In this document: positions 45,047 through 50,491 of the stretch, in pieces
How positions within the stretch are numbered: the first letter of the stretch is position 1
Layout of the letters: each line of letters begins with the position of its first letter
Source: a bacterium
GTDB taxonomy: Bacteria > Sysuimicrobiota > Sysuimicrobiia > Sysuimicrobiales > Segetimicrobiaceae
DNA length: 50,491 nucleotides
Direction: 5' to 3'
NCBI GenBank assembly: GCA_035295165.1
Contig: DATGJN010000020.1
Location: 1 to 50,491 of the forward strand
Made by a program: the position numbers and the translations under genes
The notes under the pieces: model-generated
The model's database searches: none
Seen by the model: the letters and a program-made list of their open reading frames with translations, nothing else
Told to the model about the DNA's origin: nothing

Positions 45047-45769
45047 TCAGGCCGCCGCGGCGAGCAAGTCCTCGAGGCTCGCCCGCCCCTCGTACAGCGC
45101 CCGGCCAACGATCACGCCTTCGAGCCCTCGGGCCTCGAGCGCCCGCAGGCGGCGCACGTCGGCGGCCGAGGCGACGCCGCCCGACGCGATCACCGGCACG
45201 TTCGCGACGCCGAGCATCGCCTCGAACGCGGCCAGGTTCGGACCGTCGAGCATGCCGTCGCGGCCGGTGTCCGTGTAGATGATCCGCCGCGCGCCCGCGC
45301 CGGTGACCCGCGTCGCCGCCTCGAGCGCGGGTTCACCGGTCGTGGTCACCCACCCCTGCGTCACCACCGCCCCGCCTCGCGCATCGATGCCGACCGCGAT
45401 GCGGTCGCCGAACCGCGCGCACGCGTCCCGGAGCAGCTCCGGGGACGTCGCGGCCATCGTCCCCAGGATGACGCGGGCGGCGCCCTCCGCGAGATAGCGC
45501 TCGATCGTCGCGAGGTCGCGGATGCCTCCGCCGACCTCGACGGGGACGCGAAGCGCGCGGATCAGGCGGATGATCGTCCCCTCGTTGCCGGGTCGCCCGT
45601 CGAACGCCCCGTCCAGGTCGACGACATGCACCCACGCGGCGCCTGCGTGCTGCCAGCGAAGCGCGGCCGCGACGGGATCGTCGCCGTACACCCGCTCCCG
45701 ATCGGCCGCCCCCTGGATCAGGCGCACGCACCGCCCGCCGCGAATGTCAACGGAAGGAAGCACCAGCAC
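45047..45769 (-). CDS. hisA: phosphoribosylformimino-5-aminoimidazole carboxamide ribotide isomerase
   Basis: A 240-residue barrel isomerase. [14 protein letters not shown] holds the catalytic Asp near the N-terminus and [16 protein letters not shown] the second catalytic Asp. [11 protein letters not shown] is a phosphate loop. The GTG at 45769 overlaps the end of hisH by 23 bases; GTG 45763 is an alternative. No usable start exists after the hisH stop without losing the catalytic Asp. Confidence 0.94.
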   Translation of the reverse strand: MLVLPSVDIRGGRCVRLIQGAADRERVYGDDPVAAALRWQHAGAAWVHVVDLDGAFDGRPGNEGTIIRLIRALRVPVEVGGGIRDLATIERYLAEGAARVILGTMAATSPELLRDACARFGDRIAVGIDARGGAVVTQGWVTTTGEPALEAATRVTGAGARRIIYTDTGRDGMLDGPNLAAFEAMLGVANVPVIASGGVASAADVRRLRALEARGLEGVIVGRALYEGRASLEDLLAAAA

Positions 45770-46373
45770 CGGCGACCCACCTCGCAACGTTTTGGAGCAT
45801 CCGCACGCCGACGGGCCCGGACTTCTCGGGGTGGAACTGCGTCGCCCAGAGGTTATCCCGGCCGACCACGGCGGCGATGTCGCCGCCGTACGACGTGGTG
45901 GCCGCGACGAGCCCGGCGTCCGCGGGTGCGACGTGGTAGGAGTGCACGAAGTACACGTACGCTCCGCTGGCGATGCCCGCGAGCAGGGGCGACGGACGCT
46001 CGACCCGCAGCTGGTTCCAGCCCATGTGCGGCACCTTGACGGCCTCCGGCAGCCGGACGACGCGCCCGGGCAGCACACCGAGGCCCAGATGGAGCCCATC
46101 CTCCTCGCTCTCGTCGAACAGCAACTGCATCCCGAGACACACGCCGAGGAACGGCCGACCCGCGCGCACGTGCTCGGCGATCCGCTCCGCCCACCCGAGC
46201 GCGCGCAGCCGCGCGACCGCCGGGCCAAACGCGCCGTCCCCGGGGACGACGAGCGCGGTCATCGACTCGAGCCCCTGCGGGGTCTCCACGACCCTCGCGT
46301 CGAGCCCGAGCCGCAGAAGCGCCTGGCGGATGCTGTGCAGGTTGCCGGCGCCGTAGTCGACGATCGCGATCAC
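45747..46373 (-). CDS. hisH: imidazole glycerol phosphate synthase, glutaminase subunit
   Basis: A 208-residue class I glutamine amidotransferase. The catalytic Cys is in FLGVCLGMQLLF, and His-Glu in TQFHPEKSG. The oxyanion strand reads VVPGDGAFG. It delivers ammonia to HisF. The ATG overlaps the hisB stop by four bases. Confidence 0.96.
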   Translation of the reverse strand: MIAIVDYGAGNLHSIRQALLRLGLDARVVETPQGLESMTALVVPGDGAFGPAVARLRALGWAERIAEHVRAGRPFLGVCLGMQLLFDESEEDGLHLGLGVLPGRVVRLPEAVKVPHMGWNQLRVERPSPLLAGIASGAYVYFVHSYHVAPADAGLVAATTSYGGDIAAVVGRDNLWATQFHPEKSGPVGVRMLQNVARWVAGAGASFR

Positions 46374-46960
46374 GCCAGGGTCCCTTTCGTCGACGGCACG
46401 TCGCGGATGCGCGGGTCGAGTTCCGTCGCGCGGTCGAGCGCCAGGGCCAGCGCTTTGAACGCGGCCTCGACGATGTGATGGGCGTTCCGACCGTGCAGCA
46501 GCACGAGGTGCAGCGTGATCCCGGCGTTCACCGCGAACGCCCGGAAGAACTCCTCGGTGAGATCGGTGTCGTAGGCGCCGAGGCGTTGGCGCGCCACGGG
46601 CACGCCGTAGTGGAGAAACGGCCGCCCGCTCACGTCGGCCACCGCCAGCACCAACGCTTCGTCAAGCGGCGCGTGCGCGGACGCGAATCGCCGAATACCC
46701 GCGCCGTCGCCGAGCGCGTCCCGCAGCGCGCGGCCGAGCGCGATCCCGACGTCTTCGACGGTGTGGTGGGCGTCCACGGCCAGGTCGCCGGTCGCGGTCA
46801 CCGTGAGATCGAACCGGCCGTGGCGGGCGATCTGGGCGAGCATGTGGTCGAGGAACGGGATCCCGGTCGCAATGTCGCTTCGGCCGGTCCCGTCGACCGC
46901 CCAGGCGGCGTCCACGCGCGTCTCGCCCGTCTCCCGGACCACGCGCCCGCGTCGGCTCAT
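46370..46960 (-). CDS. hisB: imidazoleglycerol-phosphate dehydratase
   Basis: A 196-residue monofunctional dehydratase without a phosphatase domain. The manganese-binding motifs are FLDHMLAQIARHG, DAHHTVEDVGIALG and HGRNAHHIVEAAFKALA. Its start overlaps the hisD stop by four bases (ATGA). Confidence 0.97.
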   Translation of the reverse strand: MSRRGRVVRETGETRVDAAWAVDGTGRSDIATGIPFLDHMLAQIARHGRFDLTVTATGDLAVDAHHTVEDVGIALGRALRDALGDGAGIRRFASAHAPLDEALVLAVADVSGRPFLHYGVPVARQRLGAYDTDLTEEFFRAFAVNAGITLHLVLLHGRNAHHIVEAAFKALALALDRATELDPRIRDVPSTKGTLA

Positions 46961-48267
46961 TCGCCCTGTCCCCGCGCCGTCACGGCCAGCACGTGCGCGG
47001 GGAAGTCTTCGTACCGCCCGAGGTGTTCCACAACCGGCCTGGCGGCGGCGAGCCCACGCGCGTCCAGATGCGCGACCGAGGTCGTCTTCAGATAGCTGAG
47101 GACGGTCACGCCGGATCCGACCCGCGCGAACCCGCCGGTCGGCAGCGCGGCGGGCACGCCGAGCGCGTAGTTGCCGGCGGAGAATGGCGTGTCCTGGCCG
47201 AGCAGCACCTCGCCCGCGTTCCGGATGCGGCCGAGGGTCGCCAACGGATCCCGGGTCGCGACCTGGAGATGCTCGGGCGCGTACAGGTTCACGAACGCGA
47301 TGGCCTCGTCAAGCGTCGGCGCGACGACCGCGCCGCCGCAGTCACTCAACGCCGCCTCCGCAAACTCACGCCGCCACGCCGGCAGCTGTCCGAGATAGCG
47401 CGGCAGCATCGCCTGCACCTCGTCCACCAGCGAGGCGGACGCCGTGACGAGGATCGCCGCCGAGTCTTTGCCGTGTTCGGCCTCGTTCAGCAGATCCAGC
47501 GCGAGACGGGACGGGTCCGCGGAGTCGTCCGCGAGGATCATGGATTCGGTCGGGCCGAGCACGGAGAGGAGCCGCACCCCGAACGCCTGCACCGCGATCT
47601 GCGCGGCGGTCACGTAGGGGTTGCCCGGCCCGCCGAGGAGGCGCACCCGCGGAAACGTCGCGGTGCCGAAGGCGAGTGCGGCCACGCCGGCGACGCCGTT
47701 TGCGCGAAACACCTGCGTGACCCCGAGCAGATCGGCCGCGACCAGCAGGGCCGGATCGGCGCGCCCGTCCTTGCGCGGCGGGACCAGCACGGCGATCTCC
47801 TCGACCCCAGCCACCACCGCGGGTGTCACCATGGTGATGAACGTCGACGGGAACGCTCCCTTGCCGCTCGGCACGTACACGCCCACGCTCTCGACCGGCG
47901 TCCACTTGACGCCCACCGTAATGCCCGGCTCCAGCTCGTCCATCGCGAGCTGAGGCGGCCGCAGCCACTCGCTGTAGCGACGGGCGCGATCGATGCTCGT
48001 GGCCAGCGCGGTGCGAAGGCCGTCGTCCACGGCCTCGTGCGCCTGGACGAACTCCTCCCGGCCGACGCGTAGCCGGTCCGGCGGCAGCGTGACACCGTCG
48101 TGGCGCTGCGTGTACTCGACGACCGCGGGGTCGCCGCGGCGTTGGACGTCCTCGACGATCCCCCGCACGTGCGCGATCCGTTCCGGCGCGAACATCTCCG
48201 CGCTCGAGCGCCCGAGGATCCGCTGCAACCGTGCGGACGAAACCTCGCCCAGCTTCACCACGTCCAC
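46957..48267 (-). CDS. hisD: histidinol dehydrogenase
   Basis: A 436-residue zinc enzyme doing the last two oxidations. Conserved are GVYVPSGKGAFPST, LGGPGNPYVTAAQ, LGPTESMILADD, NEAEHGKDSAAIL and NLYAPEHLQVATRD with catalytic Glu-His. The GTG at 48267 is supported by an AAGGAGGG ribosome site; the longer upstream frame would run into the hisG-hisD gap and lacks conservation. Confidence 0.96.
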   Translation of the reverse strand: MDVVKLGEVSSARLQRILGRSSAEMFAPERIAHVRGIVEDVQRRGDPAVVEYTQRHDGVTLPPDRLRVGREEFVQAHEAVDDGLRTALATSIDRARRYSEWLRPPQLAMDELEPGITVGVKWTPVESVGVYVPSGKGAFPSTFITMVTPAVVAGVEEIAVLVPPRKDGRADPALLVAADLLGVTQVFRANGVAGVAALAFGTATFPRVRLLGGPGNPYVTAAQIAVQAFGVRLLSVLGPTESMILADDSADPSRLALDLLNEAEHGKDSAAILVTASASLVDEVQAMLPRYLGQLPAWRREFAEAALSDCGGAVVAPTLDEAIAFVNLYAPEHLQVATRDPLATLGRIRNAGEVLLGQDTPFSAGNYALGVPAALPTGGFARVGSGVTVLSYLKTTSVAHLDARGLAAARPVVEHLGRYEDFPAHVLAVTARGQGE

Positions 48268-48328
48268 ACGCGTCCCTCCTTGTACCGCGCTGTGCGGCCG
48301 ACCGTCCGACTCCGGCGGCCCCGCCGGG

Positions 48329-48985
48329 CTACGCCGACGGCGCGGCCGTGCGCTGCCTGACCGCAGCCCGCAGCCGCTCGACGACGGCCGCGACCGCGTC
48401 CGCACGGCTGCGCAGGCTCACGCGGTTGACCACCAACCGGGCGGTGGCCTGAAACAGCTCGGCGACCTCCACCAGGTGGTTCTCCGCGAGCGTCCGCCCC
48501 GTCATCACGAGATCCATGATCCCGTCGGCGAGACCGACTTGAGGAGCGAGCTCAACCGCGCCGTGCATGGTGATGATGTCGACCGAGTGGCCCCGGCTCC
48601 AGAAGTACCGTTCCGTCACGCGCGGATACTTTGTCGCGATGCGCAACGGACTCTTTCGCTCCCACGTCTCCGCCGCGTCCTGCGGGAACGCGAGGATCCC
48701 CCGGCAGAATCCGAACCCAAGGTCCACCAACTCGTAGACGTCGCACGCTTGCTCGAGAAGCGTGTCCTTGCCGGCGATGCCCAAGTCCGCAGCACCGTGT
48801 TCCACGTACGTCAGCAGATCCACCGGTTTCGCGATCAGACAGCGGATCGTCCCGTCGACACCCGGGAGGATCAGCCGCCGGGTGTCGCGCCACGCTCCCG
48901 CCGCCAGATACCCGCCGGCCTCGAGCGTCGCCATCGCCCCTTCCAGCAGGCGTCCGGACGGGATCGCGATCGTGACCATGCTCAT
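48329..48985 (-). CDS. hisG: ATP phosphoribosyltransferase, short catalytic subunit
   Basis: A 218-residue HisG-S. VTIAIPSGRLLEGAM opens the protein, with KPVDLLTYVEHGAADLGIAG and the PRPP-binding loop DGIMDLVMTGRTLAEN downstream. The C-terminal ACT-like regulatory domain of long HisG is absent, so activity needs HisZ, encoded directly upstream (ATGA overlap). This first step of the pathway is normally feedback-controlled by histidine through HisZ. Confidence 0.96.
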   Translation of the reverse strand: MSMVTIAIPSGRLLEGAMATLEAGGYLAAGAWRDTRRLILPGVDGTIRCLIAKPVDLLTYVEHGAADLGIAGKDTLLEQACDVYELVDLGFGFCRGILAFPQDAAETWERKSPLRIATKYPRVTERYFWSRGHSVDIITMHGAVELAPQVGLADGIMDLVMTGRTLAENHLVEVAELFQATARLVVNRVSLRSRADAVAAVVERLRAAVRQRTAAPSA

Positions 48986-50244
48986 GACGTGGTCTCCTCC
49001 CCTGCGGGACCGACGAGGTCCGCTAGCGCGACGGTGTGCTCCCGGCCGTCGCGCTCCCGCACCACGACCGCCTGCCCGCGCACCAGCAGCGCGCGTTCGA
49101 CCCCCCGCGCGATCGCCTCGCGCGCCACCACGTCCCACGCGCGGCCCTGCACCTCGACGGCCACCGTGAGATCGTGAGCCCGCAGCGCCCGTGCGCAGGC
49201 GAGCGCCGCCTCGCGGCTCCCGTTCTCGAACGCCACGACGGCATCGGGCGCCCACGCGTCCACCGCGCCTTCCTCGGCGGACAGCACGCGCTCGACGCGC
49301 ACGGCGAATCCCGTTGCGGGCCATGAGACGCCGAAGCGTTCCAACAGCCGGTCGTACCGGCCGCCGCCCAGCAGCGGGACGCCGAGGGTCGGGGTGTGCC
49401 CCTCGAAAACGATGCCCGTGTAGTAGTCGAAGTCCCGGATGATGCTGAGATCGACCGTCACCGCGTCCCACGCGCCCGACGCGCGGAGCATCCGCTGCAA
49501 CGCGGCGAGGTCCTGCACGACCGCGCGGACCTCGGGCGCGTCCGCAAGCCGCCCGGCCTCTTCCAGCGCGCTCGGCCCCTGGAGCGTCGGCAGCGCCAGC
49601 AAGGCGCGTACATGGGACGGCGCCGCGCGCTGCGTTTCCAGCAGGCGGCGCAACCCCACGAAGTCCTTCTGGTAGAGCAGCGCGCGCACGTCCTCCAATT
49701 CCGGTTCGGGGAGATCCAGTCCGGCAAGCAGGCCGCGCAGGAAACCGACGTGGCCGAGACTGATCGAGAACTGTCCGACGCCGGTCGCCTGCAGCGCTTC
49801 CACCGCCATCGTCACGATCTCGGCGTCCGCCTCGAGGGTCCCCGCTCCGATAAGCTCGCACCCCACTTGCGGAAACTCCCGCAGCCGCGCGGATCCGGCC
49901 TCGCGCCACCGGAACACCTGCCCGGCATAGGCCAGCCGCAACGGCAGCGCGGTGCCGCGCAGCCGCGTCGCGACAAGACGCGCCACGGGTGTCGTGATCT
50001 CGGGCCGTAGCGCGAGGAGCTCCCCACCGCGGTCCACAAGCTTGAACAGGCTGTCGCCCGCCGCGCTCCCCTCGCCCCGCACCAGCACGTCAAGGTACTC
50101 GAGCGTAGGGGTGGTCACCTCGCGGTACCCCCACCGCCGCACGCGCCCCAGAATCCCGCCGACGACCTCCCGCACCCGGGCGGTCTCGTCCGGGAGCAGG
50201 TCGCGGGTGCCCGACGGGATCTGTTGCCAGCGCTCCAGGTGCAT
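48982..50244 (-). CDS. hisZ: ATP phosphoribosyltransferase regulatory subunit
   Basis: A 420-residue histidyl-tRNA-synthetase paralogue that lacks tRNA charging and instead regulates short HisG. PSGTRDLLPDE, ALRPEITTPVARLVATRLR and FRWREAGSARLREFPQVGCELIG are present, and IIRDFDYYTGIVFEGHTP lies later. The ATG at 50244 is preferred; a TTG at 50271 (nine codons earlier) lies within a palindrome. First gene of the his operon. A true HisS is unlikely given its place next to short hisG and the loss of the anticodon-binding pattern. Confidence 0.92.
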   Translation of the reverse strand: MHLERWQQIPSGTRDLLPDETARVREVVGGILGRVRRWGYREVTTPTLEYLDVLVRGEGSAAGDSLFKLVDRGGELLALRPEITTPVARLVATRLRGTALPLRLAYAGQVFRWREAGSARLREFPQVGCELIGAGTLEADAEIVTMAVEALQATGVGQFSISLGHVGFLRGLLAGLDLPEPELEDVRALLYQKDFVGLRRLLETQRAAPSHVRALLALPTLQGPSALEEAGRLADAPEVRAVVQDLAALQRMLRASGAWDAVTVDLSIIRDFDYYTGIVFEGHTPTLGVPLLGGGRYDRLLERFGVSWPATGFAVRVERVLSAEEGAVDAWAPDAVVAFENGSREAALACARALRAHDLTVAVEVQGRAWDVVAREAIARGVERALLVRGQAVVVRERDGREHTVALADLVGPAGEETTS

Positions 50245-50262
50245 CAGCGGGGAACCGTCCTT

Positions 50263-50278
50263 CTTTATCAAGATAAAG
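50263..50278. promoter_or_regulatory. AT-rich 16-bp palindrome before hisZ
   Basis: CTTTATC-aa-GATAAAG is a near-perfect dyad with only 4 G/C bases out of 16 in a very GC-rich region. It lies 18 bases before the hisZ ATG, where a repressor or an RNA hairpin could block translation. Confidence 0.45.
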
Positions 50279-50299
50279 CGCTACCGCAGCAAAGACATC

Positions 50300-50321
50300 C
50301 GACGTATGGTAACATACGTCG
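50300..50321 (-). promoter_or_regulatory. 9-bp inverted repeat in the his leader
   Basis: CGACGTATG and CATACGTCG are exact reverse complements around GTAA. The element lies just downstream of a TATGAT -10-like box (50334-50339), so it would be at the 5' end of the his transcript or act as an operator. No histidine-codon-rich leader peptide or terminator hairpin with a U-tract was seen. Confidence 0.45.
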
Positions 50322-50333
50322 CCCCCACCGTCA

Positions 50334-50339
50334 ATCATA
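50334..50339 (-). promoter_or_regulatory. candidate -10 box of the his operon
   Basis: TATGAT matches five of six consensus bases on the minus strand. At 17 bases upstream the sequence is GAACTA, a poor -35 box that falls at the apparent end of the insertion sequence. The original -35 may therefore have been replaced. Confidence 0.35.
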
Positions 50340-50355
50340 CCCAACCCTACCTGTA

Positions 50356-50491
50356 GTAGTTCAGCAATAATGTCACCCCCTAACAGTTCCGTGACTATGT
50401 CACCCTGGGACTATGACCAGGGAGACGATCATGTTGAGTCAGAAGGATCAACAGCGCGTGCAGGTCCTGACACAGGTCCATCGGGGCACGG
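50356..50491 (+). mobile_element. left end of an insertion sequence (ISNCY/IS481-like), cut by the window edge
   Basis: The sequence from about 50356 carries two spaced copies of an ATGTCACCC motif (AATGTCACCC near 50369 and TATGTCACCC near 50396) before a transposase-like start. That pattern resembles the terminal repeats of a family of helix-turn-helix/DDE transposons. The exact left boundary, target duplication and right end cannot be determined here. Confidence 0.5.
50413..50491 (+). CDS. transposase N-terminus (partial)
   Basis: The frame reads MTRETIMLSQKDQQRVQVLT and continues QVHRGT to the window end. It resembles the start of ISNCY-like transposases, where MLSQKDQQRVQVL precedes a helix-turn-helix used for end binding. 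Start may be ATG 50413 or the in-frame ATG 50431. Only 26 residues are present, so the family is tentative. Confidence 0.5.
   Translation, partial: MTRETIMLSQKDQQRVQVLTQVHRGT

Noticed and set aside
48982-50244. A functional histidyl-tRNA synthetase (hisS)
   Set aside because: It is fused by ATGA overlap to a short-form hisG and heads a his operon, the standard context of HisZ.
1-50491. CRISPR arrays, rRNA operons, toxin-antitoxin pairs or defence islands
   Set aside because: No regularly spaced repeats, rRNA cores or recognisable toxin/antitoxin or nuclease-defence gene pairs were seen on either strand.

Overview
This is a GC-rich bacterial chromosomal segment carrying core metabolism and bioenergetics. 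Nearly all genes lie on the minus strand in tightly packed, often overlapping operons. The A/V-type ATPase, complex I membrane arm, RapZ-YvcK pair, short HisG with HisZ, and five-segment SDH anchor suggest an uncultured, aerobic, Terrabacteria-like lineage (Deinococcus-Thermus, Armatimonadota, CSP1-3 or deep Firmicutes/Actinobacteria relatives). The sequence alone does not fix the phylum.

Layout from left to right. (1) Positions 1-4210 are accessory: a redoxin-like fragment, a secreted beta-propeller protein, a frameshifted small serine recombinase, and a large serine recombinase broken by two short-repeat expansions. The repaired reading frame of the large recombinase would end inside the 3' end of a tRNA-Leu(GAG) gene, so this looks like a decayed integrated element. 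(2) Positions 4419-11681 hold a nicotinate phosphoribosyltransferase, secG, the glycolytic trio tpiA-pgk-gap, an Sbp/DUF1290 protein, a DUF881 protein, a Clp1/Grc3-like P-loop kinase, and ATPase subunit D. (3) Positions 11760-19605 hold the rest of a complete nine-gene A/V-type ATPase operon (order of transcription G/H-I-K-E-C-F-A-B-D), with a strong promoter in front. (4) Positions 19875-26856 hold nuoA-H-J-K-L-M-N, which is the whole membrane arm of complex I with no peripheral-arm subunit. (5) Positions 27124-29734 hold yvcK, rapZ and a small holin-like membrane protein, probably read from a leaderless transcript. (6) Positions 29861-38861 hold a plus-strand FAD oxidoreductase and then a TCA block transcribed sdhC-sdhA-sdhB-icd-mdh-sucC-sucD. 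(7) Positions 39074-43489 hold a Clp-fold membrane protease (plus strand), a PduO-type corrinoid adenosyltransferase, an S9 peptidase and a metallophosphoesterase. (8) Positions 43558-50244 hold the histidine operon hisZ-G-D-B-H-A-F-IE. The window ends in the first codons of an insertion-sequence transposase placed directly upstream of the his promoter region.

The metabolic logic is coherent. The TCA block feeds NADPH, NADH and succinate to the respiratory chain, the complex I membrane arm moves ions, and the adjacent A/V-ATPase uses or makes that gradient. The block rapZ-yvcK ... gap-pgk-tpi-secG, contiguous in many Gram-positive genomes, appears here to be split by the bioenergetic genes. 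Three operons or genes share a TTGACA promoter with an 18-nt spacer. No CRISPR array, rRNA or intact prophage was seen. The most unusual features are the membrane-arm-only nuo operon next to the ATPase, the Clp1-like RNA-kinase homologue beside cell-envelope genes, and the slippage-type decay of both serine recombinases at a tRNA gene.
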